34,346 nucleotides of DNA, from positions 1 through 34,346 of the forward strand of contig CANIVT010000019.1 of the NCBI GenBank assembly GCA_947471565.1, read 5' to 3'. The DNA is from Spartobacteria bacterium (GTDB lineage: Bacteria > Verrucomicrobiota > Verrucomicrobiia > Chthoniobacterales > UBA6821). The notes under the pieces were generated by a model. It had not been told where the DNA came from. It made no database searches and saw nothing but the letters and a program-made list of their open reading frames with translations. The position numbers and the translations under genes were made by a program. Of this stretch, positions 26,339 through 34,144 are shown one piece after another (position 1 is the first letter of the stretch; each line of letters begins with the position of its first letter).

Positions 26339-27313
26339 TCAGGAAGAGGGTTTTATCGCCCGGAGCAGGCGTTCGTTGAATTCGCGTGCCGTATCGTGAC
26401 CCATCGCCTTGAGCTTCTGGTCGAGAGCGGCCACCTCGACGAGGCGGGCCAGATCGCGTCCGGGGCGGACAGGGATGGTGATGTGAGGCATCGGGATTCC
26501 TAGGATCGCATAGCTCTCCCGGTCGAGGCCGAGCCTATCGATGTCGGGCATTTCGTGCCAATCCTTTAACGTCACGACCAAGTCGAGCTGCTTTTCGGGG
26601 CGCACCGATCCGGCTCCGAAAACGGCGGCCACGTTGATGATGCCGATGCCACGGACTTCCATGTGAAATCGGGTCAACTCCTTGCTGGTGCCGATGAGTT
26701 CGCGTCCCTCCATCACCCGGAATCTGGTGATGTCGTCGCTGACCAGACTGTATCCCCGTTCGATCAGGCCCAGGACACACTCGCTTTTTCCGATACCACT
26801 CGCCCCCTTGACGAGGACCCCGATCCCCATGATGTCGACCATGCTTCCATGCTCCGAGGCAATCGGAGCGAAGTCATCCTCGAGCGCGATGGTCGCGGCG
26901 TTGATGAACTTCATGGTCACCAGAGGGGTCCGGAAAACAGGCGTCCCGGCCCTGGCAGCCAGATCGAGGAGTCCGGGGGGCAGGGGCAGGGAGCGGGCCA
27001 CCACGACGCAGGGAATTTTCTGCGCGAAGAGGGAGCGGATCCGCTCGGTACGCTCGGCGGACGAAAGTCCCTTGAGATAACTCAACTCCGCATGCCCGAT
27101 GACCTGGATTCGCTTAGATGCAAAGTAGCGGAAAAAGCCCGCGATCGCGAGGCCGGGACGATTGATCGTCGGCTCGGCGATGCAGCGGTCCATTCCCTCC
27201 GAATCACCCATCAACTCCATGCCGAGGGCCTGACCGTGATCGGCGAAAAATCGCCCGACCGTCAGGGAATTTTTCCTGGCAGGGGTCGCTTTCTGGGTGG
27301 TCTTCCGAGCCAT
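26339..27313 (-). CDS. hprK: HPr kinase/phosphorylase
   Basis: A 324-residue bifunctional enzyme that phosphorylates and dephosphorylates HPr at its regulatory serine. It has the N-terminal domain (about 15-145), His155 in SEHGSMVD, Walker A GASGIGKS (170-177) and the family signature EVRGIGIINV (219-228), followed by the C-terminal VRPGRDLARLVEVAA. It starts four bases after lptB and precedes ptsH by ten bases. In many proteobacteria the genes after lptB are rpoN, hpf and ptsN, then sometimes hprK; here hprK follows lptB directly. Confidence 0.95.
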   Translation of the reverse strand: MARKTTQKATPARKNSLTVGRFFADHGQALGMELMGDSEGMDRCIAEPTINRPGLAIAGFFRYFASKRIQVIGHAELSYLKGLSSAERTERIRSLFAQKIPCVVVARSLPLPPGLLDLAARAGTPVFRTPLVTMKFINAATIALEDDFAPIASEHGSMVDIMGIGVLVKGASGIGKSECVLGLIERGYSLVSDDITRFRVMEGRELIGTSKELTRFHMEVRGIGIINVAAVFGAGSVRPEKQLDLVVTLKDWHEMPDIDRLGLDRESYAILGIPMPHITIPVRPGRDLARLVEVAALDQKLKAMGHDTAREFNERLLRAIKPSS

Positions 27314-27317
27314 CGGG

Positions 27318-28082
27318 TCACATGGCGAAGGACTCGCCCAGGTAAAGTTTGCGGCTGATCGGATCGTGCAGCAGGAAGTCCTTGTCCCCCTGGCTCTCCA
27401 CGCGTCCCTCGTAGATCAGATAGGCACGGTCGGTGATGGCCAGCGTCTCGCGGACATTATGGTCGGTGATCAGGATGGCGAGGCCCATGTCCCGCAGGTC
27501 GGAGACGATCTGCTGGACATCGTAAACGGCGATCGGATCCACGCCGCTGAAGGGCTCGTCGAGCATCAGGAGCTTCGGCTCGGTGACGAGCGATCGGGCA
27601 ATGGTGAGACGGCGCTTCTCGCCGCCGGAGAGGGTCAGGGCCTCGTTGTTGGCGATGTGGGCGATTCCGAAACGCTCGAGCAGCTCGTCACAGCGCGACT
27701 TCATCTGGGCCCGACTCATCGGACGAGTCTCAAGGATCGCCATGATGTTCTCTCGCACGGTGAGCTTGCGGAAGATCGACTCTTCCTGAGGCAGATATCC
27801 CATGCCCAGGCGCGCCCGCCTGTACATCGGCTCTTGGGTGACATCGTTGCCACGGAATAGAGCCCGTCCTCCATCAGGGCGAACCAACCCGACGATCATG
27901 TAGAAAGTGGTCGTCTTGCCGGCGCCGTTGGGCCCGAGCAGACCGACGATCTCCCCGGGGCGGACATGGATGTCGACCCCGTTCACCACGGAGCGGCCAT
28001 TGTAGATCTTCACGAGCCCCTCCGTCTGTAGGATCGGCTCCTCGGTGGAAGTCGGGGCGCTGGAAACAGTGGATTCGCTCAT
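27318..28082 (-). CDS. lptB: LPS export ABC transporter ATPase LptB
   Basis: A 254-residue ATPase that powers extraction of lipopolysaccharide from the inner membrane with LptFG. Motifs are Walker A GPNGAGKTT (50-58), Q-loop in YLPQEESIF, signature LSGGEKRR, Walker B LLMLDEPFSGVDP, and switch His in ITDHNVRETL. The phrase DPISRKLYLGESF at the C-terminus is typical of LptB. It has an extra N-terminal 15 residues rich in Ser/Thr compared with E. coli. It follows lptA by 28 bases. The LptF/LptG permeases are not in the window. Confidence 0.95.
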   Translation of the reverse strand: MSESTVSSAPTSTEEPILQTEGLVKIYNGRSVVNGVDIHVRPGEIVGLLGPNGAGKTTTFYMIVGLVRPDGGRALFRGNDVTQEPMYRRARLGMGYLPQEESIFRKLTVRENIMAILETRPMSRAQMKSRCDELLERFGIAHIANNEALTLSGGEKRRLTIARSLVTEPKLLMLDEPFSGVDPIAVYDVQQIVSDLRDMGLAILITDHNVRETLAITDRAYLIYEGRVESQGDKDFLLHDPISRKLYLGESFAM

Positions 28083-28110
28083 GGGATACGGCAGATGGTT
28101 CCGGGAATAC

Positions 28111-28695
28111 TCAGGGGGTGACGGAGTGATCGCCTCCCTGGTCCACGATCATCGTACGCTGGCCGCCGATGGTGCGGGATTTTCCCTTGGCGTTAAGGAT
28201 CATGACGGTGTTCTGCTGAGTAGCTACCTGGTTGTTGATACCCTGCTGGATCTGAGGCCATTCCTCCATGGTGACATCACCCGTGGACGCGTCATAGGTG
28301 GCCTTGCCGCATTTGCCGACCGATTTGACCAGATCCCCACGATCGTTCCTCTTTTCCTGAACGATGACGACGTTGCCCGTGGCGACGACCTTCTCAAGCC
28401 CCTTCCGATCGGGACGCATGACCACGTGCAGTTTGTCGCAGTTGAGGTCGAACTGGGAGTCCTTCACCGAGACATGCCCGGTGAAATCGGCGGAATTGCT
28501 CGTGTTCTCGAAGGTGGCCCCGTCATCGCTCTCGATCACCGTGCGGGCATTCTTGGGACGGTCGACATTACCCGCCATGGCCAAGGGCGCTCCTCCCTGG
28601 ACCGGGCCGACCGGTTGGGCAAGCGGACCGAAATCCTGTGCGATGGCCGACACGATCAGGAGTGCGGCTGCAGAGATTGGAAGAAAGCTTCTCAT
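28111..28695 (-). CDS. lptA: LptA-like periplasmic LPS transport protein (OstA fold)
   Basis: A 194-residue secreted protein. A signal peptide (MRSFLPISAAALLIVSAIAQ) is followed by an OstA/LptA-type beta-jellyroll at about 50-150: ATFENTSNSADFTGHVSVKD, LNCDKLHVVM, VVATGNVVIVQ and KATYDASTGDVTMEEWP are its repeating strands. It would form part of the periplasmic bridge that carries LPS to the outer membrane. It overlaps lptC by four bases (ATGA) and precedes lptB by 28 bases. Assignment rests on fold pattern and on position. Confidence 0.85.
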   Translation of the reverse strand: MRSFLPISAAALLIVSAIAQDFGPLAQPVGPVQGGAPLAMAGNVDRPKNARTVIESDDGATFENTSNSADFTGHVSVKDSQFDLNCDKLHVVMRPDRKGLEKVVATGNVVIVQEKRNDRGDLVKSVGKCGKATYDASTGDVTMEEWPQIQQGINNQVATQQNTVMILNAKGKSRTIGGQRTMIVDQGGDHSVTP

Positions 28696-29147
28696 GAGGA
28701 AGGTTGGCCGGATGTGGAATCGTTCCGGAAGGAGGCCCGCACCCGGCCTTTGAATCTGCCTGTTCGTGACACGGTGTCAAACTCTGCCTTCTCGCCGTTG
28801 ATGTCGAAATCGTCGCGCGTGATGATGGTCTTGGAATCCGCTGAAAGCAGCTTGGTCTGGGTATCCAGAAGGGCGTGGGGAATCTCCACGAGGATCTCCT
28901 TACCCTCCTTGTCGGTGAAGCTGATCTTGAGGTTATCAAACTCGACCTTGGAGTCATCGAGTTTGCGGGCCTTACCGGCCAGCAGGGTCATGGAAACCTT
29001 CCCCGATTCGTCGTACTGCGGAATCTTGATGCCGGTTACAGGCTCTCCGACGGGAATGGGAATGTCGATGGGGGCGGACTGGGGATCAGCAGCACGCAGG
29101 TTGGCCCCCAGCAGGACCAGGGCTGTCAGCACAACGACAGGTCTCAT
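28692..29147 (-). CDS. lptC: LptC-like LPS export protein
   Basis: A 151-residue protein with an N-terminal signal or anchor (MRPVVVLTALVLLGANLRA) and one LptC/OstA-like beta domain (IPQYDESGKVSMTLLAGKAR, then LDDSKVEFDNLKISF, DFDINGEKAEFDTVSRTGRF). LptC anchors the periplasmic bridge to LptB2FG. The start at 29147 lies one base after the kdsA stop codon; an upstream frame would overlap kdsA and lacks the signal peptide. It overlaps lptA by four bases. It could alternatively be a second LptA-type protein, as the family boundary is soft in non-proteobacteria. Confidence 0.75.
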   Translation of the reverse strand: MRPVVVLTALVLLGANLRAADPQSAPIDIPIPVGEPVTGIKIPQYDESGKVSMTLLAGKARKLDDSKVEFDNLKISFTDKEGKEILVEIPHALLDTQTKLLSADSKTIITRDDFDINGEKAEFDTVSRTGRFKGRVRASFRNDSTSGQPSS

Positions 29148-29148
29148 T

Positions 29149-30003
29149 TCAGGCAAGGGCTCGGCGGATTGCCAGAAGCGACCGGAGCAGTCCGGGAAGC
29201 TCCTTGTGCGGGATCTGATTGGGGCCGTCGGAGGGTGCCTTGGCTGGATTCTCGTGGGTCTCGAGGAAAATGCCGTCGACTCCCGCCGCCATGGCGGCAC
29301 GCGCGAGTACGGGAGCCAGATGTCCGTCACCCGTCGTGTGACCGCCACCTCCTCCGGGACGCTGGACGGAATGCGTGGCGTCAAAAATCACGGGGAATCC
29401 CTGCTCACGCATCCAGTAAAGAGAACGCATGTCGGCCACGAGATTGTTGTAGCCGAAGGTGGTGCCGCGTTCGGTGAAGCAGAAGCGGGGGCATCCCGCC
29501 GCACGAAGCTTGGCCGCAATCGGAGCGATATCCCACGGGGCAAGGAACTGTCCTTTCTTCACATTGACCGCACGGCCTGCGGAAGCGGCTGCGCGGGCTG
29601 CTCCCTCGATGAGATCGGTCTGGCGGCAGAGAAAGGCGGGAATCTGTAGGAGATCGATGAAATCGACGGCGATCTCGGCCTCCTCCGGGGTATGGATGTC
29701 GGTTGTCACCGGGGCACCGACAGTATCGCCTGCTTCAGCCAGCATCCGGCATCCGTCGAGCACGCCGACACCGCGGTAGGAGGTGCCGGAAGTCCGGTTG
29801 GCCTTGTCGTAGGAGGCCTTAAGCAGGAATTTCACACCGAGGTCGTCACAGATCGTCTTGATGACCTTGGCCGATTTGAGGAGATGCTTCTCACTCTCGA
29901 TCACGCAGGGACCCAGAATAAATAGCGGTTCCTTGCCCCCCAGGGTCAGGTTTCCGATCCGGAAACCGCCGACTTTGAGAGAACTGGTTTTCTTGGAGGG
30001 CAT
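29149..30003 (-). CDS. kdsA: 2-dehydro-3-deoxyphosphooctonate aldolase (Kdo-8-phosphate synthase)
   Basis: A 284-residue TIM-barrel enzyme that joins PEP and arabinose 5-phosphate to give Kdo-8-phosphate for LPS inner core. It has FILGPCVIES with Cys33, KASYDKANRTS, FCFTERGTTFGYNNLV, IFDATHSVQRPGG and FLETHENPAKAPSDGPNQ. Cys33 marks the metal-dependent class, as in Aquifex; the metal-independent E. coli enzyme has Asn there. It heads the run kdsA-lptC-lptA-lptB-hprK-ptsH, in which gaps are 28 bases or less. A -10 element lies just before its ATG. Confidence 0.95.
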   Translation of the reverse strand: MPSKKTSSLKVGGFRIGNLTLGGKEPLFILGPCVIESEKHLLKSAKVIKTICDDLGVKFLLKASYDKANRTSGTSYRGVGVLDGCRMLAEAGDTVGAPVTTDIHTPEEAEIAVDFIDLLQIPAFLCRQTDLIEGAARAAASAGRAVNVKKGQFLAPWDIAPIAAKLRAAGCPRFCFTERGTTFGYNNLVADMRSLYWMREQGFPVIFDATHSVQRPGGGGGHTTGDGHLAPVLARAAMAAGVDGIFLETHENPAKAPSDGPNQIPHKELPGLLRSLLAIRRALA

Positions 30004-30011
30004 GAGTCTTC

Positions 30012-30017
30012 AGTATA
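30012..30017 (-). promoter_or_regulatory. -10 element of kdsA, close to the start codon
   Basis: TATACT on the minus strand ends nine bases before the kdsA ATG at 30003, so transcription would begin about two bases before it. The -35 region (GTGACC, 18-base spacing) is weak. This would be another nearly leaderless message. Confidence 0.4.
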
Positions 30018-30088
30018 GCCCTCCACAAAGGAAAGGGTCACGAGGATTGTTGTCTCCGGAAAGGCACCCCCGCCCGTGTTCAGGAGGC

Positions 30089-30334
30089 CTACTGACCCGC
30101 CAAAACCTCCGAAACGACGCGCGCGAAATCGGCGAATCCCGAGTCGGGAACGATCACTGTGTTGCGACGGCCTTGGTTCTCCTCGGTGATGCGGAGGAAG
30201 CGGCCACGATCGTTCTCTCGGACCTCGAAGCGGAAAAACTTCCTCTCCACCTGGAGTTCGCGGGACTCCAGCACATTGTCGCGGGAATACTGGCGGTAGG
30301 CTTGGGAATAGGAGGAGTCGTTCTCTTCGTACAT
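30089..30334 (-). CDS. PUR-family (DUF3276) DNA/RNA-binding protein
   Basis: An 81-residue protein with one PUR repeat: VERKFFRFEVRENDRGRFLR followed by ITEENQGRRNTVIVPDSGFA and a C-terminal helix (DFARVVSEVLAG). Bacterial PUR-alpha-like proteins of Borrelia and Bacteroidetes bind single-stranded DNA/RNA as dimers; the cellular role is poorly known. The N-terminus (about 1-24) is Tyr/Ser/Glu-rich and probably disordered. It lies 34 bases after the endonuclease IV gene and is likely co-transcribed with it. Confidence 0.85.
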   Translation of the reverse strand: MYEENDSSYSQAYRQYSRDNVLESRELQVERKFFRFEVRENDRGRFLRITEENQGRRNTVIVPDSGFADFARVVSEVLAGQ

Positions 30335-30368
30335 GCGGATGCGGTTTTAGGGTGTCGGCGGACCAAAA

Positions 30369-31262
30369 TCAAACTCGTTTGCGCCCCACAAAACCGCGCA
30401 GCAAGGCCATCGCTTCGACATCCTCGGCGAGATCCTTTCCCTTGGGGGTCTCGAGCAGTTTGGGAATCCGCTCCAACTCCGGTGCATTCATGATCCAACG
30501 GAAAGTTTCCAAGCCGATCAGTCCTTTGCCCAGGTTATCGTGGCGATCGACGCGTGATCCGAGGGCCACCTTTGAATCGTTGAGGTGAAGGACGCTCAAG
30601 CGACGAAGCCCGATCACCCGGTCGAATTCCGCGAAGACCTGCTCAGCCCCCTTCGGAGCCGAAAGATCATACCCCGCCGCGAAGGCGTGGGCGGTGTCGA
30701 AGCAGACCTCCAGCCGCTTGTCCTCCTTCACTCCGGAGAGGATCGCCGCGATCTCCTCAAAGCGAGCCCCGAGGCAGGCGCCCTGACCTGCTGTGATCTC
30801 TAGGGTAATGCGAACCTTGAGGCCGGGATGTTCGGCGTGAAGCCGGTCCAAATTGCGCACCACGCAGGCGATTCCGTGATCCTCTCCCTTGCCCAGATGG
30901 GAGCCCGGATGAAGAACCAGCGAGCGGACACCGAGTTGCTCGCATCTCAGCATCTCGTCCGAGAGGGAGCGGAGCGACTTCTCATGGTTCTCCGTCCCCT
31001 CGACACCCAGATTGATCAGGTAGCCGGCATGGGCCACGACCGCTCCGAGTTTTTCGCGCAGCGGATGGTTGGTAAAGGCGGACACCTCCTCGTCCGAGAG
31101 CGGCTTGGCAAACCACTGCATGTTATTCTTCACAAAGATCTGCATCGCCGTGCAGCCGATGCCCACCCCGCGTTCGATGGCGGCGGCCACCCCGCCCACG
31201 GTCGGCACGTGGGAACCGAGGAGCGGGTAGAGATCCTTGGGAATGGTTTTCGTGGCGGCCAT
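30369..31262 (-). CDS. nfo: endonuclease IV (AP endonuclease)
   Basis: A 297-residue zinc enzyme that cuts DNA at abasic sites in base-excision repair. Metal-ligand motifs of the AP2Ec TIM barrel are all present in order: GSHVPTVGG, VVAHAGYLINL, LVLHPGSH, LEITAGQG, VCFDTAHAFAAGYD, VLHLNDSK, DRHDNLGKG and LETPKG. The length is normal. It follows the COX24-type small gene across a terminator-like hairpin and precedes the PUR-family gene by 34 bases. Confidence 0.95.
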   Translation of the reverse strand: MAATKTIPKDLYPLLGSHVPTVGGVAAAIERGVGIGCTAMQIFVKNNMQWFAKPLSDEEVSAFTNHPLREKLGAVVAHAGYLINLGVEGTENHEKSLRSLSDEMLRCEQLGVRSLVLHPGSHLGKGEDHGIACVVRNLDRLHAEHPGLKVRITLEITAGQGACLGARFEEIAAILSGVKEDKRLEVCFDTAHAFAAGYDLSAPKGAEQVFAEFDRVIGLRRLSVLHLNDSKVALGSRVDRHDNLGKGLIGLETFRWIMNAPELERIPKLLETPKGKDLAEDVEAMALLRGFVGRKRV

Positions 31263-31300
31263 GGAGGAAGCGTAATGTCGCTAGGGAAGCGCTTAGAACG

Positions 31301-31323
31301 AACAAAGCTCCCGGAAAGGGAGC
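31301..31323 (-). terminator. terminator after the COX24-type small gene
   Basis: A perfect 6-bp stem GCTCCC/GGGAGC (31307-31312, 31318-31323) with loop GGAAA is followed on the minus strand by TTTGTTCG. It separates the aminopeptidase-DUF2062-hisG-COX24 genes from nfo. Confidence 0.65.
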
Positions 31324-31372
31324 CTTGTCGTGGAAGAAAACTGTCGTGGGGCCCGTGGCCCGGAAAGGCCGT

Positions 31373-31477
31373 TTAGGACTTGTACCGCAGGCGCTTCTTG
31401 TGACGGTTCAGCTTCATGCGCTTGCGGCGCTTGTGCTTGGCGATCTTGGCTTTGCGTTTCTTCTTGATGGATCCCAT
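31373..31477 (-). CDS. AURKAIP1/COX24-domain small basic protein (bS22-like ribosomal protein)
   Basis: A 34-residue, extremely basic protein (17 Lys/Arg in the first 29 residues). It begins MGSIKKKRKAKIAKHKRRKR and continues with LNRHKKRLRYKS, the AURKAIP1/COX24 pattern. Mycobacterial bS22, a small-subunit ribosomal protein, and mitochondrial mS38 share this domain, so a ribosomal role is likely. The start (ATG at 31477) is fixed by the conserved MGS opening. It sits 35 bases after hisG and before a terminator. Genes this short are easily missed by automatic annotation. Confidence 0.88.
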   Translation of the reverse strand: MGSIKKKRKAKIAKHKRRKRMKLNRHKKRLRYKS

Positions 31478-31512
31478 CGGGCTTTTTTGTGTGGTTCTGT
31501 CGAAGCGGTCCG

Positions 31513-32391
31513 TTAGTAGACGACTTTGTTCAGAGGATATTCGATGATGCCTTCGGCACCGAGTGACTTCAGTTGCGGTATGATCTCCCGGACGATTTTC
31601 TCGTCGATGACCGTCTCCACAGCCACCCAGTCGTTTTGGGCCAGAGGCGAAACTGTAGGATTACGCAGAGCGGGTAGCGCGTCGAGGAGATTCTGCAGTT
31701 TCGTGCGGGGGAGATTCATCTTGAGACCCACCTTGTCACGGGCCCTCAGGGCACCCTCGAGAAGAAGGGTGAGGCGCTCCATCTTGGCACGCTTCCAAGG
31801 ATCGGAGAGGGCGGCCTTATTGGCGACGAAAACAGGGTAGGACTCGATGATGGTCTCGAGAATCCGGAGCTTGTTGGCCCGGAGCGAGGAACCGGTCTCG
31901 GTGATGTCGACGATCGCGTCGACGAGATCGGGAACCTTGACCTCCGTGGCACCCCAGGAAAACTCGATCTCGGCCTTCACTCCGTGGCTCTCAAAGTAGC
32001 GCTTGGTCAGGCCCACGGCCTCCGTAGCGATGCGCTTGCCCTCGAGATCCTTGACCGACTTGTAGGGGGAGTTTTCGGGCACGGCAATGACCCATCGGGT
32101 GGGGTTGGAAGTCGCCTTGCTGTAGGGAAGCTGGGCGAGCACCTCGACCTGAGAGCCGTTCTCCTCGACCCAATCGCGGCCGGTGATCCCGCAATCCAGG
32201 AAGTCTCCCTCGACATAGCGGCTCATTTCCTGAGCCCGGAGCAGGTTGATCCGGATCTCCGGGTCATCGATCACGGGGCGATAGGAACGACTGGCGCCAG
32301 AGATGGAGAATCCCGCCTTCTGGAAAAGGGAGATAGTCGCCTCCATGAGGCTGCCTGAGGGAAGTCCGAGTTTGAGAATGCCGTCCGCCAT
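31513..32391 (-). CDS. hisG: ATP phosphoribosyltransferase, long form
   Basis: A 292-residue enzyme for the first step of histidine biosynthesis (ATP plus PRPP). It has LKLGLPSGSLMEATISLFQK at the N-terminus, DCGITGRDWVEE, and the PRPP loop EFSWGATEVKVPDLVDAIVDITETGSSLRAN. The C-terminal ACT-like regulatory domain (about 215-292, NLPRTKLQNLLDALPALRNP) marks the hexameric long form, inhibited by histidine and independent of HisZ. I chose the ATG at 32391 (MADGILKLG); an upstream frame to 32439 would run through a stem-loop. No other his genes are nearby. Confidence 0.94.
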   Translation of the reverse strand: MADGILKLGLPSGSLMEATISLFQKAGFSISGASRSYRPVIDDPEIRINLLRAQEMSRYVEGDFLDCGITGRDWVEENGSQVEVLAQLPYSKATSNPTRWVIAVPENSPYKSVKDLEGKRIATEAVGLTKRYFESHGVKAEIEFSWGATEVKVPDLVDAIVDITETGSSLRANKLRILETIIESYPVFVANKAALSDPWKRAKMERLTLLLEGALRARDKVGLKMNLPRTKLQNLLDALPALRNPTVSPLAQNDWVAVETVIDEKIVREIIPQLKSLGAEGIIEYPLNKVVY

Positions 32392-32396
32392 AAAAT

Positions 32397-32439
32397 TTGT
32401 GGGGTTGGGACGATAGGCCCCGACAAGCCGACCCCACAA
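32397..32439 (-). promoter_or_regulatory. stem-loop in the hisG leader
   Basis: A perfect 9-bp inverted repeat TTGTGGGGT/ACCCCACAA (32397-32405, 32431-32439), with two further pairs inside after one mismatch, lies directly before the hisG ATG. On the minus strand the 3' arm is followed by ATTTTATG, five bases before the start codon. It could act as an attenuator, could affect ribosome access, or could be the terminator of the upstream DUF2062 gene. No His-codon leader peptide is seen in the 89-base gap. Confidence 0.45.
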
Positions 32440-32480
32440 GCTTAAAGGTGCAGGGGAAGCGTCCTCCCTTCAGGGGTTCT

Positions 32481-32996
32481 TCAGGGATTTTCCCAAGCCT
32501 GATCCTCGGGATCAGGTGTCGCGCGTGCGGCACGGCTATTCTGGCGCCATTTCATGATGAGCAGGACGGCTCCGTAGGAAAGCAGGGAAAAGGGGATCGC
32601 GAAAACAATGCCACCCACCAGCAAAGGAAGACCGATGTCGACGAAGTTATCCCATTGGAGAAGCTCGGAGATCTTGAAATCATCCCTGTTGAGAGGAGGA
32701 GCGAAGTGGTGGGGATGACTCAGAAGCCAGAAACCGATCTGGAACTGGAATCGGAGAATGAGAGGCCAGATCGGAATGAGGATGTCATGGAGTGACACGC
32801 CGATCACCGAGGCCACGACGCTGCAACGAGTCAGCAGCGAGACGCCCATGGCGCTCACCGTCTTGAGACCGAAAATCGGAATGAATCCGAAGAAGACGCC
32901 GATCGCAGTGCCGCCCGCCACCGAGTGGGGGGCGTCCTTGGCATCCAGAAGTTCATGGAACTTCCGGATATATTCCTGGATGTGGCGGCGAATCAT
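32481..32996 (-). CDS. DUF2062 membrane protein
   Basis: A 171-residue protein with the DUF2062 pattern: a short amphipathic N-terminus (RRHIQEYIRKFHELLDAKDA), then the family motif AGGTAIGVFFGFIPIFGLKT, a hydrophobic hairpin through about residue 92, and a last membrane helix (about 121-147). Function is unknown; some members are fused to glycosyltransferases. It starts 20 bases after the aminopeptidase gene ends and is probably in its operon. The C-terminal tail is polar (RAARATPDPEDQAWENP). Confidence 0.82.
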   Translation of the reverse strand: MIRRHIQEYIRKFHELLDAKDAPHSVAGGTAIGVFFGFIPIFGLKTVSAMGVSLLTRCSVVASVIGVSLHDILIPIWPLILRFQFQIGFWLLSHPHHFAPPLNRDDFKISELLQWDNFVDIGLPLLVGGIVFAIPFSLLSYGAVLLIMKWRQNSRAARATPDPEDQAWENP

Positions 32997-33016
32997 CGGT
33001 CGATGGGCCGGGTTGT

Positions 33017-34144
33017 TCAGCGCCGGACGCGTTTTCCGAGGAGCCGGTCGGGATTAAGTGCCTGCAGCGCCGCCGGGACGAAGAGACCGTCTTTGCGGAT
33101 GAGCTTTCCGTCGAACCAGACCTCGCCACCGCCGTAGTCTTTGCGCTGGATGCAGACCATGTCCCAGTGGATCGCGCTCTTGTTCCCATTGCCGGCCACC
33201 TCGTAGGCCTGGCCAGGAGTGAAATGGAAGGAGCCGGCGATCTTCTCGTCAAAGAGGATGTCGCGCATCGGGTGGAGAATGTGCGGATTGAAGCCCAGCG
33301 AGAACTCGCCGATGAAGCGTGCGCCGGCGTCGGTGTCGAGGATCTCGTTGAGAGCTTTCGTGTTGTTGGCGGATGCCTTCACAACCTTTCCTTTGGAGAA
33401 CTCCAGCCGCACGTTGTCGAAGGCGATCCCGCGGTTGAGCGTCGGGGCATTGAAGGTGACATAACCCTCCACCGATTCCTTCACCGGACATGAGAAGACT
33501 TCACCATCGGGGATATTGTGCTCGCCCCCGCAGATGACCGAACCGATCCCCTTGATGCTGAAGCGTAGGTCGGTGCCCGGCCCCGTGATTTCGACGCGAT
33601 CGGTGCGGTCCATGAGTGCTTTGAGCACCTTCATGCCGAGAATCATCTTCGAATAATCGAGCGTGCAGACGCGGAAAAAGAAGTCGGCGAAGGCCTCCGA
33701 ACTCATCTGTGCCTGCTGGGCCATCGAAGCCGTGGGCCAGCGCAGGACGACCCAACGGGTCTTGTTGATTCTGTAGTCGAGAGCGGGGCGGAGCTTGGAG
33801 GAAAGAAGCGCTGACTTTTCCTGCGGGACATCGGCCATCTCGGCGATGTTGTGGGAACCGCGCACGGCGATGTAGGCCTGCATCTTCTTCAGGCGTGCCA
33901 GATCGATCTCAGCCATGGTCGAGGCCTGCGTGGCCGTCACCCCAAGGGCCAACTCGCGGCTGACGCGGTTGGAATGGATCACAACGAAAGGCTCGGCCTT
34001 GGCAGCGCGCACGGCCCGAATGAGCGCGATCACAAATTCCTCGGGCGTCTCCGAGACGTCGATCATGACTCTCTCCCCCTTCTTGGGCTTGGTGGAGTGA
34101 GAGACTAGGACCTTGGCTAGGGAATCGTAGCGGGAATCGGACAT
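33017..34144 (-). CDS. M29-family aminopeptidase
   Basis: A 375-residue metallo-aminopeptidase of the AmpS/AmpT (thermophilic aminopeptidase) family. It has an N-terminal domain with [20 protein letters not shown], and the catalytic domain motifs [36 protein letters not shown] and IHWDMVCIQ, which carry the two Glu, two His and Asp that bind the metal pair. It ends [11 protein letters not shown], typical of the family. It removes N-terminal residues from peptides in the cytoplasm and is first in the run leading to DUF2062 and hisG. Confidence 0.9.
   Translation of the reverse strand: MSDSRYDSLAKVLVSHSTKPKKGERVMIDVSETPEEFVIALIRAVRAAKAEPFVVIHSNRVSRELALGVTATQASTMAEIDLARLKKMQAYIAVRGSHNIAEMADVPQEKSALLSSKLRPALDYRINKTRWVVLRWPTASMAQQAQMSSEAFADFFFRVCTLDYSKMILGMKVLKALMDRTDRVEITGPGTDLRFSIKGIGSVICGGEHNIPDGEVFSCPVKESVEGYVTFNAPTLNRGIAFDNVRLEFSKGKVVKASANNTKALNEILDTDAGARFIGEFSLGFNPHILHPMRDILFDEKIAGSFHFTPGQAYEVAGNGNKSAIHWDMVCIQRKDYGGGEVWFDGKLIRKDGLFVPAALQALNPDRLLGKRVRR

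Noticed and set aside
28045-29649. 534-codon plus-strand open frame across lptB-lptA-lptC-kdsA
   Set aside because: It is antisense to four well-supported genes, has no recognisable domain, and such long shadow frames are expected in GC-rich coding DNA.
32500-32520. CCTGATCC-tcg-GGATCAGG hairpin as a terminator
   Set aside because: It lies within the 3' end of the DUF2062 coding sequence and has no T tract on either strand.
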